Of a DNA stretch of 26,066 nucleotides, positions 9,317 through 16,243 are shown piece after piece. Under the pieces are notes generated by a model. That model saw only the letters and a program-made list of their open reading frames with translations. It was not told where the DNA came from and did no database searches. Each line of letters starts with the position of its first letter. The first letter of the stretch is position 1. Origin of the DNA: Rhodospirillaceae bacterium CCH5-H10 (lineage in GTDB: Bacteria; Pseudomonadota; Alphaproteobacteria; Reyranellales; Reyranellaceae); contig LSKJ01000780.1 of assembly GCA_001557035.1 (NCBI GenBank), positions 1 through 26,066 on the forward strand. Direction: 5' to 3'. The position numbers and the translations under genes were made by a program.

Positions 9317-10900
9317 ATGCGTCCTGCCGCCTTCGTGCCCGTCCTTTGCCTCATGCTCGCGTGCTTCGGCGTGCAGGCGCAGCCCAGGGCGCCGGATTTC
9401 TTCGCTTTCGTCCTGTTCGGCGAGGGAAGCGACGGCCAGCCCCTGCCGATGGTTCGCAGCGTTGCCGAAGGCGCCACGGCCTGTCCGGTCCTGCGCACGT
9501 CGGCGGGCGGGGGATCGACGACGATGAGTCCGCGCCGGCGTCCGACGGGCGGTCACTTCGACGCGGTGATGGTTTGCGAGGCCCGCTATCCGGTCGGCGA
9601 GGCGGCCAGCGTCTTCCTCGGCGACCGGCGTATCGACCTGCCGACCGTTTCACTCGCCACGCCGCGCCGCGTGGTGCTGATCGGCGACAGCGGCTGCCGC
9701 GGCGAGACGCTGGCCAAGCCGCAATATTGCGGCGGCGACGGCTTCGCGAAGGTCTGGCCGTTCGGCATCCTGTCGGAGGAGGAGGCACACAAGCGTCCCG
9801 ATCTGATCGTGCATGTCGGCGACTACAATTATCGCGGCACCGAGCGTGGCCTCGTGCTTCCCACGAGCCTCACCGGCTATGCCGCGCCACTCAAGGTGAG
9901 CGTTTACGACACGGGCGATCTCGACGACGAAGACGAACCCGACTTGCCGATCGGCGCCGCCTACTGGAGCCAGAACATCGAGGGCAGTCCGAATCCGGAC
10001 CGGTGGACCAACTGGCGCGACGATTTCTTCCGGCCGGCTGCCCGGCTGCTGGTCGCCGCGCCGTGGCTCTTCAGCCGCGGCAACCACGAACTCTGCAGCC
10101 GTGGCGGTCCCGGCTGGTTCTATCTGCTGGATGTGAATTCACCCCTGCTCGGTCCCGGCCGCCAGCAGAAGGAGTGTCCGCCGCAGCTGCCGGCCGACTG
10201 GCGGCCCGGTGCATGGCCCAAGCCGCCCGCGCTGCCCTTCGCCGGCCAGCCGTTCCCGATCGTGTCCGACGCGCCGTTTCGGCTGAAGCTCGGCAGGCTC
10301 AACATCATCGCCGTCGATTCGGCCAATGCCGCCGATGCCGTGCTCTACAATCTCGAGACCTACCTCACGCAGTATCGCGAGGTGGCGAGGATGCTGGCCG
10401 ATGATCCGACGCCGACGTGGCTGGTGACGCACCGGCCCGTCTGGGCCGTGGTCAGGCGCGACAAAGGCGGGCCGATCGGACTCACGCCCTATGGCTTCAT
10501 CAACGAGACGCAGCGCGAAGCGATCCATCGTGTGTTTCGCGGAAGCCTGCCGCGTCACGTCACGGCCGTCATCGCCGGACACATGCACCGGTTCCAGGCG
10601 ATCGGCTTCGACGGGCCGCACCCGCCGCATCTTGCCGTCGGTACCGGCGGCATGGAACTGTCGCATGTGCAACCGCCGCCCTCGCCGGAGAACCCCAAAG
10701 CGCCGGTCCGCGTCGATGGCTTGGACAGGGGCCCGGCCTATGTCGTGGGGCTGCGCGACTTCGCGGCGATGATCGTGCGGCCCGTCGAGGACGGGACCTG
10801 GAGCAGCGTGCTCTACGGCATCGAGGGCGAGACGCTGGCGATCTGCGATTCGCGCTGGCCGGGGCCGGGGCGGCAGCGCTCGATTTGCGAACTGAAGTGA
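9317..10900 (+). CDS. Exported calcineurin-like metallophosphoesterase
   Basis: The product is a predicted periplasmic or secreted dinuclear-metal phosphohydrolase of 527 residues. A Sec signal peptide covers residues 1-21 (LCLMLACFGVQAQ). The metallophosphoesterase motifs are present in order: GDSGC from Gly123, GDYNY from Gly168, GNHE at 255-258, THRP, and GHMH at 421-424. The pattern resembles purple-acid-phosphatase-like proteins. An acidic loop (DLDDEDEPDL, residues 201-210) and a Cys-containing region after GNHE are insertions relative to a minimal domain. GGAG lies just upstream of the ATG, and TTGCTACACT near 9285-9294 could be an extended -10. The natural substrate is unknown; a phosphomonoesterase or phosphodiesterase role is equally possible. 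Confidence 0.85.
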   Translation: MRPAAFVPVLCLMLACFGVQAQPRAPDFFAFVLFGEGSDGQPLPMVRSVAEGATACPVLRTSAGGGSTTMSPRRRPTGGHFDAVMVCEARYPVGEAASVFLGDRRIDLPTVSLATPRRVVLIGDSGCRGETLAKPQYCGGDGFAKVWPFGILSEEEAHKRPDLIVHVGDYNYRGTERGLVLPTSLTGYAAPLKVSVYDTGDLDDEDEPDLPIGAAYWSQNIEGSPNPDRWTNWRDDFFRPAARLLVAAPWLFSRGNHELCSRGGPGWFYLLDVNSPLLGPGRQQKECPPQLPADWRPGAWPKPPALPFAGQPFPIVSDAPFRLKLGRLNIIAVDSANAADAVLYNLETYLTQYREVARMLADDPTPTWLVTHRPVWAVVRRDKGGPIGLTPYGFINETQREAIHRVFRGSLPRHVTAVIAGHMHRFQAIGFDGPHPPHLAVGTGGMELSHVQPPPSPENPKAPVRVDGLDRGPAYVVGLRDFAAMIVRPVEDGTWSSVLYGIEGETLAICDSRWPGPGRQRSICELK

Positions 10901-10925
10901 TGCCTGCGCGCAGTCCGTCGATCGC

Positions 10926-11435
10926 TCACGCCCGGCCGGCGGCGACCTCGCGCTGATAGAAGAGCAGGTCGAGTTCCGGCGTCTCCTGGCCGAGGCTGGT
11001 CAGGATCATGTGCGCCTGGCCGCGGTGATGGGTCTGATGGTTGAACCAATGGTTCAGGGCCGGCATCAGCTCCTGCACGAATTCGTCCGGCGTCGAGACG
11101 CGGCGGTAGCGGATGACGCCCGCAAGCCGTGCCTCGTCGAGACTGTCGATCCACGCGACGATGCGGCGATCTTCGGCTTCGCGCGCCGTGCGCAGACCGG
11201 CGAAATCCTCGTGCAGGATCGCGTCGAGACGTTCCGGTGCATCGCCCGCGCCGGTGAAGCGTTTCATCCAGATGCGATCGGTCGCGAGCAGATGATTGAG
11301 GGTGCCATGCATCGACTTGAAGAAGGCGCCCCGGTCGGCGCGATACGCCGGATCGCCGAGCCGGGCGGCCGCGTCGTAGAGCCGGCGATTAGCCCAGGCA
11401 TTGTAGCCCGCGAAGGTGACATAATGCTTCTTCAT
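10926..11435 (-). CDS. DinB/YfiT-family metal-binding four-helix protein
   Basis: DinB-fold proteins are four-helix bundles with a His3 metal site. Several members are thiol-dependent S-transferases, but most are uncharacterised. The 169-residue product has the usual length and pattern: YNAWANRRLYDA at the N-terminus, NHLLATDRIW with His48, and FNHQTHHRGQ with His133 and His137 completing the triad. The start at 11435 (MKKHYVTFAG) is preferred over the ATG five codons upstream because AGGA is correctly spaced before it. The gene is divergent from phosphofructokinase and convergent with the metallophosphoesterase, so it stands alone as a transcription unit. No substrate can be inferred. Confidence 0.88.
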   Translation of the reverse strand: MKKHYVTFAGYNAWANRRLYDAAARLGDPAYRADRGAFFKSMHGTLNHLLATDRIWMKRFTGAGDAPERLDAILHEDFAGLRTAREAEDRRIVAWIDSLDEARLAGVIRYRRVSTPDEFVQELMPALNHWFNHQTHHRGQAHMILTSLGQETPELDLLFYQREVAAGRA

Positions 11436-11521
11436 GCCGTCATCCTGCACCGCGGCCTTGCGGTTTCAAGATTGATTGGCAGGGTCAACCTGTCGGCCCC
11501 TGGATTGTCCGGAGTAAGCAG

Positions 11522-12595
11522 ATGACGAGACGAATCGGCATCCTGACCAGCGGCGGCGATTGCGCCGGTCTCAACGCCACCATCCGGGCCGTCGCGTTGC
11601 GCGCGCATCATGGCCACGGCTGGACGACCGTCGGCGTGCGTTACGGCACGCTCGGCCTGCTGGAGCGACCGGTGGAGGCGGTGCCGCTCGATCCCGACCG
11701 GCTGGGCGCGGCGCTGGCGCGGCAGGGTGGTACGTTCCTCGGCAGCACCAATCGCGGCGATCCCTTCGCCTTCCCGATGCCCGACGGCAGCCGCAAGGAC
11801 CGCTCCGGCGAGATGATCGAGGGGCTGAAGCAGCTCGGCCTCGAGGGGCTGATCGGCGTCGGCGGCGACGGTAGCCTCGCAATCCTGCGCAAGCTGCTGG
11901 CGCCCTCGGGCATTCCCTTCGTCGGCATCCCCAAGACCATCGACAACGATGTCGGCCAGACCGAACGCGCCGTGGGCTATTCCACCGCCGTCGCGATCGC
12001 GACCGAGGCGCTCGACCGGCTGCAGCCGACCGGCACCAGTCACGAGCGCACCATGGTCCTCGAGGTGATGGGTCGCGACGCCGGCCATATCGCCATCGCG
12101 TCGGCGATCGCCGGCGGCGCCGACGTCGTGCTCATCCCCGAAATCCACTGGAGGCTGGAGAACGTGGTTGCGCATATCGCGCGGCTGCGCGCCGTGGGCC
12201 GCACCTCGGCCTTGGTCGTGGTGGCGGAAGCGGCCGGTCAGTCGGACGAGGCCGCCGATCCTTCAGCCGATGCGCCCGACCATGGCGTCGGCGACTGGCT
12301 GGCCAAGCGGCTGGCCCGCGCGACCGGTGCGGAAGCCCGCGCCACGGTGCTGGGCCATGTCCAGCGCGGCGCCATGCCGACTGCCGAGGATCGACTGCTT
12401 GCCTCCGCGCTGGGGGTCCGCGCCGTCGACCTCCTCGCCGAGGGCAAGGGCGACCACATGGTGGCGTGGTGGAACCGGCAGGTGATCGACGTGCCGCTGT
12501 CGAAGGTCGTCGGCCGGTCGAGGACGGTCGACCCCGACGGCACGCTGATCCGCACGGCGCGGGCGCTGGGGATCTGCCTGGGTGACGCGGGTTAG
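11522..12595 (+). CDS. pfkA: 6-phosphofructokinase (PfkA superfamily, Gly/Lys type)
   Basis: This cytoplasmic enzyme phosphorylates fructose 6-phosphate to fructose 1,6-bisphosphate. The 357-residue product shows the family landmarks GILTSGGDCAGLNATIR, GSTNRGDPF, GVGGDGS (Asp116-Gly117), PKTIDND (Lys138, catalytic Asp141), MGRDAGHIA and GHVQRG. The donor-determining positions are Gly117 (Gly104 in E. coli, ATP-type) and Lys138 (position 124, Lys in PPi-type). This Gly/Lys pairing marks the mixed-substrate group, known members of which are mostly ATP-dependent, so phosphoryl donor preference is unresolved. GGAG lies nine bases before the ATG. The gene ends three bases before a palindromic repeat that separates it from convergent prmB. 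Confidence 0.9.
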   Translation: MTRRIGILTSGGDCAGLNATIRAVALRAHHGHGWTTVGVRYGTLGLLERPVEAVPLDPDRLGAALARQGGTFLGSTNRGDPFAFPMPDGSRKDRSGEMIEGLKQLGLEGLIGVGGDGSLAILRKLLAPSGIPFVGIPKTIDNDVGQTERAVGYSTAVAIATEALDRLQPTGTSHERTMVLEVMGRDAGHIAIASAIAGGADVVLIPEIHWRLENVVAHIARLRAVGRTSALVVVAEAAGQSDEAADPSADAPDHGVGDWLAKRLARATGAEARATVLGHVQRGAMPTAEDRLLASALGVRAVDLLAEGKGDHMVAWWNRQVIDVPLSKVVGRSRTVDPDGTLIRTARALGICLGDAG

Positions 12596-12597
12596 AA

Positions 12598-12687
12598 TTG
12601 TCGTCCTGAGCGAAGCGAAGGACCTGACGGAACGACCAGAGCACACCGGAGCAAACGCTAGATCCTTCGCTGCGCTCAGGATGACAA
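12598..12687. repeat. Palindromic intergenic repeat, family B
   Basis: Arms of 25 bases (12598-12622 and 12663-12687) are inverted copies matching at 23 of 25 positions. The left arm contains GTCCTGAGCGAAGCGAAGG and the right arm CCTTCGCTGCGCTCAGGATG. They enclose a 40-base unpaired spacer. The element fills the 95-base gap between the convergent pfkA and prmB genes almost completely and could act as a two-way terminator. Motifs of this type are common between genes in many alphaproteobacteria (from memory). Confidence 0.88.
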
Positions 12688-12690
12688 GAG

Positions 12691-13575
12691 CTACGTAGCC
12701 AGATCGCTTCGCGACAACCAGAAGACCTCGCCTTCGCTGAGTTCGGTGTCGAGCCACAGGAAGGGGAGCTTGGGGTAGGCGGCTTCGAGCGGGGCGCGGC
12801 CGCGGCCGATCTCGCAGACGAGGCCGCCGCTCTTGGTCAGGTGCTTGGGCGCCTCGGCCAGGATGCGATGCACCAGGTCGAGTCCGTCGTCGCCCGCCGC
12901 CAGCGCCATCCGCGGCTCGTGCCGGAACTCGGGCGGCAGCTTGGCCATGCCGCCGGCATCGACATAGGGCGGATTGCTGATGATCAGGTCGTAGCGCTGG
13001 CCCTGCAGCGGCTTGAAGAGATCGCCGCGATGCACGGTGATGCGGTCGCCCAGCCGGTGCGTCGCGACGTTGCGCCGGGCGAGCGCCAGCGCGCCGGCCG
13101 ACAGGTCGACTGCATCGACCCTGGCGCGCGGGAAGGCCAGCGCCGCCAGGATGGCGAGGCAGCCCGAGCCGCAGCAGAGATCGAGGATGCGACGCGGCCG
13201 GGCGGTCGGCAACGCACCGCCCGCGAGAAGGTCGCCGATGAAGGAACGCGGGATCAGCGCGCGCCGGTCGATGTGGAAACGCACGCCCTGCATGTAGGCG
13301 GCTTCCAGCAGGTAGGGCGCCGGCATGCGCAGCGACACCCGCGCTTCGATCAATGTGATCAGGCGTGCCTTCTCTGCCGGCGTCGGCACGAGGTCCAACC
13401 ACGGGTCGATCCGGTTGATCGGAAGCCGCAGTGCCTCCAGCACCATGAAGGCCGCCTCGTCGACGGCGTTGGTGGTGCCATGACCATAGGCCAGCCTCGC
13501 GGCGCGGAATCGCGCGACCGCGAACTTGAAGAAATCGCCCAGGGTGACGAGAGAGGGTTTGGTCGGTCGCGTCAT
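12691..13575 (-). CDS. prmB: PrmB, ribosomal protein uL3 N5-glutamine methyltransferase
   Basis: PrmB methylates a glutamine of ribosomal protein L3 using S-adenosylmethionine. The 294-residue product has the N-terminal helical domain with GHGTTNAVDEAAFMV, typical of PrmB rather than of the release-factor enzyme PrmC. The SAM-binding loop is DLCCGSG at 132-138, the acidic end of strand 2 is AVDLS, and the catalytic NPPY lies at 201-204. HEPRMALAAGDDGLD follows, again a family hallmark. Length matches the roughly 300-residue norm. Only 20 bases separate its start from the divergent thioredoxin-fold gene, so promoters probably lie inside the neighbouring coding sequence. Confidence 0.92.
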   Translation of the reverse strand: MTRPTKPSLVTLGDFFKFAVARFRAARLAYGHGTTNAVDEAAFMVLEALRLPINRIDPWLDLVPTPAEKARLITLIEARVSLRMPAPYLLEAAYMQGVRFHIDRRALIPRSFIGDLLAGGALPTARPRRILDLCCGSGCLAILAALAFPRARVDAVDLSAGALALARRNVATHRLGDRITVHRGDLFKPLQGQRYDLIISNPPYVDAGGMAKLPPEFRHEPRMALAAGDDGLDLVHRILAEAPKHLTKSGGLVCEIGRGRAPLEAAYPKLPFLWLDTELSEGEVFWLSRSDLAT

Positions 13576-13595
13576 GCGGGCCTACATTACCGGAT

Positions 13596-13988
13596 ATGAA
13601 TCGCCGCGCGCTTCTTTTCGCCGGTCTTGCCGTCGCAGTCGCGGCGCCCGCGCCAGCCCGCGCCGCTCCGGCGGAGATCAGGGTCATCCTGGTCGGCGGC
13701 CCCGATTGCCCGCCCTGCGTACGCTGGAAGCGCGAATACCTCGAAGCCTGGGTCGCGTCGCCGGAGTTCCGACAGGTCATCTGGGAGGAGGTCGAGGCGG
13801 CCCGCTTCCGCGAGGCCTATCAGGAGCAGTACTGGCCGGGCGACCTGGCGCCGATCCTGAAGCAGATCCCGCGCCGGAGCGGTGCGCCGCGCTTCCTGAT
13901 CGTGCAGGCCGGCCGGCTGGTGTCGAACCATCTCGGCGTCAGAAAATGGGCCAACACGCTCGACGATCTCCGCAAACTTCTGGGATAG
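13596..13988 (+). CDS. Exported thioredoxin-fold protein with CPPC motif
   Basis: The 130-residue product has a signal peptide (residues 1-23, ending APARA) and a small thioredoxin-like domain. Cys38-Pro-Pro-Cys41 lies after the first strand (EIRVILVGGPDCPPC), and a GAPRFLIV segment at about 94-101 is a likely cis-Pro loop. Such proteins are usually periplasmic thiol-disulfide reductants or oxidants. CPPC is less common than the CGPC of thioredoxin or the CPHC of DsbA. The ATG follows a weak GG and may be read from a short leader. The stop lies four bases before the CoA-transferase start, so the two are probably co-transcribed, although no functional link is obvious. Confidence 0.75.
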   Translation: MNRRALLFAGLAVAVAAPAPARAAPAEIRVILVGGPDCPPCVRWKREYLEAWVASPEFRQVIWEEVEAARFREAYQEQYWPGDLAPILKQIPRRSGAPRFLIVQAGRLVSNHLGVRKWANTLDDLRKLLG

Positions 13989-13992
13989 CAAC

Positions 13993-15126
13993 ATGGCAGG
14001 CGCTCTCGACGGTCTGGTCGTCCTCGACCTCACCACCCATCTCTCCGGCCCGTTCTGCGGCATGCAGCTCGCCGACATGGGTGCCGACGTCATCAAGATC
14101 GAGAGTCCCCAGGGCGATTCGATGCGCGGCGCGCCGCCCTTCCTGGGAGGTGAGTCCGCGCCGTTCATGCTTTGGAACAGGAACAAGCGCGGCCTGAAGC
14201 TCGACCTCAAGAACGAGGACGACCTCAAGGTCTTCTGGGAACTCGTCGACGGCGCCGACGTGGTGCTGGAGAACTTCAGACCCGGCGTGATGAAGCGGCT
14301 GGGGCTTGGCTGGGAGGCGTTGCACGCGCGCAACAAGCGGCTGGTGCTGGGCTCGATCTCGGGCTTCGGCCAGACCGGTCCCTATGCCGGGCGCGGCGGC
14401 TTCGACCTGATCATCCAGGCGATGTCCGGCCTGATGTCGGTGACCGGCCCCAAGGATGGCCCGCCCTACCGCATTCCGTTGGCCATCTCCGATGTCGGCG
14501 CAGGGCTCTACCTCACCATCGGCGTGCTGAGCGCGCTGCAGGCGCGGCACAAGACCGGCGAGGGGCAGTGGGTCGAGACTTCGCTGCTCGAAGCCACCGT
14601 GTCGCTGGGCGTGTACGAGGCAGCCAACTACTTCGCCAATGGAATCCGGCCGGAGAAGCTCGGCCAGGGCCATCGCGGCTCCTCGCCCTACCAGGTTTTC
14701 CAGACCGCCGACGGCTGGCTGACCATCGGCGGGGCGCAGCAGAATTTCTTCCGCAAGCTCTGCGCCATGATCGGCAAGCCGGAACTCGCCGACGATCCGC
14801 GCTTCAAGGCCAATGCCGACCGGGTCAGGAACAACGAGCAGATCGTCGCCATCCTGCAGGCCGAGATCGCCAAGCGCACGACCGACGACTGGATGGCGGC
14901 GCTGGAGAAGGAAGGCATTCCGGCCGGCCCGGTGCTGCATCACGACGAGGTCTTCGCCGATCCCCAGATCCTGGCGCGCGGCATGGTGGCCGAGGTCGAG
15001 CATGCCAGGGCGGGCCGGCAGAAGACGCTGGGCGTGCCGCTCAAGCTCTCGGCGACGCCGGGTGGCGTCCGCCGGCCGGCGCCGACGCTGGGGCAGCACG
15101 ATGCGGAGATCCGCGGCAGGCGCTGA
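13993..15126 (+). CDS. Class III CoA-transferase (CaiB/BaiF family)
   Basis: The enzyme moves CoA between carboxylic acids through an aspartyl-CoA intermediate. The 377-residue product starts with GALDGLVVLDLTTHLSGPFC and ADMGADVIKIESPQGDSMR, standard for the family. NRNKRGLKLDLK and LENFRPGVM follow, then SGFGQTGPY and GGFDLIIQAMSG, where Asp138 is the expected nucleophile. The C-terminal half has WLTIGG, PRFKANADRVRNN and the EGIPAGPV segment. Substrates vary widely (formate, oxalate, carnitine, succinate, mesaconate) and cannot be read from sequence. Length is near the 380-400 norm. It follows the thioredoxin-fold gene by four bases and ends 16 bases before a strong hairpin. Confidence 0.92.
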   Translation: MAGALDGLVVLDLTTHLSGPFCGMQLADMGADVIKIESPQGDSMRGAPPFLGGESAPFMLWNRNKRGLKLDLKNEDDLKVFWELVDGADVVLENFRPGVMKRLGLGWEALHARNKRLVLGSISGFGQTGPYAGRGGFDLIIQAMSGLMSVTGPKDGPPYRIPLAISDVGAGLYLTIGVLSALQARHKTGEGQWVETSLLEATVSLGVYEAANYFANGIRPEKLGQGHRGSSPYQVFQTADGWLTIGGAQQNFFRKLCAMIGKPELADDPRFKANADRVRNNEQIVAILQAEIAKRTTDDWMAALEKEGIPAGPVLHHDEVFADPQILARGMVAEVEHARAGRQKTLGVPLKLSATPGGVRRPAPTLGQHDAEIRGRR

Positions 15127-15142
15127 TCCCGGAAGAGAAAGC

Positions 15143-15164
15143 GGCGCGACCCGAAGGTCGCGCC
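15143..15164. terminator. Bidirectional hairpin terminator between convergent genes
   Basis: GGCGCGACC (15143-15151) and GGTCGCGCC (15156-15164) form a perfect 9-bp stem with a CGAA loop. On the minus strand the stem is followed by a pyrimidine-rich GCTTTCTCTTCC, and on the plus strand by GTCTGGCAGCTTT. It lies between the CoA-transferase and lipoprotein stops and can serve both. Confidence 0.7.
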
Positions 15165-15176
15165 GTCTGGCAGCTT

Positions 15177-15554
15177 TCAGAATCGCGAGCGCTGGTACTT
15201 GTCGGGAACGCCGTCGCCGTTCCTGTCGCGGTCGTAGCGGTTCGGGATGCCATCCCGGTCGCTGTCCCTCATCGATCGGTTGTACGACCGCTGGGGCGAG
15301 ACCGGGACCGGCACGTAGCGGGTCTGGGTGACCACCTGCGGCCGGGGCGGCGGTGGCGTGTAGTAGGAGTAGCTCGGGGCTGGCCGGTAGTAGCTCGGCT
15401 GGCTCGCATAGTTGTTGGAGTAGCCGGAGTAACCATAGTTCGACGAGCCGTAGCCCGGACTGTAGCCGTAGGTGGTCGGATAGCCCGACTGTTCGACACA
15501 TCCCGCCGTCACCATCACAAGGCCCGCGGCGGCGAGCCAACTGACGCAGCGCAT
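15177..15554 (-). CDS. Tyr-rich lipoprotein with Asp-rich calcium-loop-like C-terminus (paralog 1)
   Basis: This 125-residue protein has no family I recognise. A lipoprotein signal ends in the lipobox VTAGC with Cys19. The middle (about 22-90) is low-complexity, built from short Tyr/Gly/Ser/Asn units such as YGYSPGYGSSNYGYSGYS, then a Pro-rich stretch. The C-terminus carries two DxDxDG-type loops, DSDRDGIPNRYD and DRNGDGVPDKY, like thrombospondin type 3 repeats that bind Ca2+. The start at 15554 is set by GGAGGG spaced before the ATG and by the signal peptide; the frame opens further upstream without a ribosome-binding site. A paralog lies directly upstream on the same strand. It probably sits at the outer membrane or cell surface. 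Confidence 0.8.
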   Translation of the reverse strand: MRCVSWLAAAGLVMVTAGCVEQSGYPTTYGYSPGYGSSNYGYSGYSNNYASQPSYYRPAPSYSYYTPPPPRPQVVTQTRYVPVPVSPQRSYNRSMRDSDRDGIPNRYDRDRNGDGVPDKYQRSRF

Positions 15555-15696
15555 TCTTTCCCTCCACCGGGAAGTCCGCCGTTCGCGAGCGGCACGTTCC
15601 CATGAGAAGAGATTCGCGGGCGACGGTGTCGCCGCGCAGGCGCAATAGAGATTTGTTGAAGGCGGGCGGTGATCGACTGGTGACCGGAGAATCAAA

Positions 15697-15726
15697 ACCG
15701 GCTCCCGAAGGAATTCGGGAGCCGGT
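15697..15726 (-). terminator. Strong rho-independent terminator of paralog 2
   Basis: ACCGGCTCCCGAA and TTCGGGAGCCGGT form a perfect 13-bp stem around a four-base loop. On the minus strand the stem runs into a T-run (GGTTTTGATTC). It lies 24 bases past the stop of the lipoprotein gene at 15751, so the two paralogs are likely separate transcription units. Confidence 0.85.
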
Positions 15727-15750
15727 CGATCGTGTCGGGTGGAGGTTCAG

Positions 15751-16077
15751 CTAGCGCTGGAAGGCGTCCGGAATATGGTCGCCGTTGGCGTCGATGTCGC
15801 GACGGTTGGGAACGCCGTCACGGTCATAGTCGCCATTCGGTCCGCGACGGCCCTGATAGCCGTAGCGGGCGTTGGTGTTCTGCGCGTAGTAGCCGCTGCT
15901 GTAGGCCGGACGGCTGTTGTAATAGCCGTTGCTGTTCTGGGCGTAGTACCCGTTGTTGTAGACGGGGCGGGTGTTGTAGCCGCTGTTGTAGGCATACGAG
16001 TTGTCGTAGCCGGTCTGGGTACAGGCGGCCGTCGCGGCCAGAAGGCCCGCCGCCATCACGAACTTCAGCTTGTTCAT
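15751..16077 (-). CDS. Tyr-rich lipoprotein with Asp-rich calcium-loop-like C-terminus (paralog 2)
   Basis: This 108-residue product has the same plan as its downstream neighbour: a lipoprotein signal ending ATAAC (Cys19), a Tyr/Asn/Gly-rich middle, and a C-terminal pair of acidic loops (YDRDGVPNRRD, DANGDHIPD). In the middle, a unit of the form RPxYxxGYYAQNxN occurs twice, giving NGYYAQNSNGYYNSRPAY and SGYYAQNTNARYGY. The start at 16077 follows CGGAGGTAGCG, a near-ideal ribosome-binding site; further-upstream starts lack one and would bury the signal peptide. No catalytic motif is present. A structural or cell-surface role with Ca2+ binding is plausible but inferred. Confidence 0.8.
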   Translation of the reverse strand: MNKLKFVMAAGLLAATAACTQTGYDNSYAYNSGYNTRPVYNNGYYAQNSNGYYNSRPAYSSGYYAQNTNARYGYQGRRGPNGDYDRDGVPNRRDIDANGDHIPDAFQR

Positions 16078-16196
16078 CGCTACCTCCGTTTGGGGTCGAA
16101 CCCTGTCTTGCGACGGGGACACGCCCACTAGAACGAGGTACGTCGCCCGAAGTGGCATCGCGCGGGCGAAAAGATGAAGTTCTGTAAAGACCGCCC

Positions 16197-16224
16197 GTCC
16201 GGCAACCGATGGAGGCTGCCGGAC
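16197..16224 (-). terminator. Stem-loop after the amidase gene
   Basis: GTCCGGCA (16197-16204) and TGCCGGAC (16217-16224) make a perfect 8-bp stem with a 12-base loop, 20 bases past the amidase stop. On the minus strand it is followed by GGGCGGTCTTTACAG, with only a short T-run, so terminator strength is uncertain. Confidence 0.45.
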
Positions 16225-16243
16225 GTTGGTGCCCTCTTTCCGA

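Noticed and set aside
15740..16060. Short Tyr-codon-rich repeats resembling a CRISPR or tandem-repeat array.
   Set aside because: The repetition is in the protein (Tyr/Gly/Asn units) and in frame with the lipoprotein gene. There are no regular spacers.
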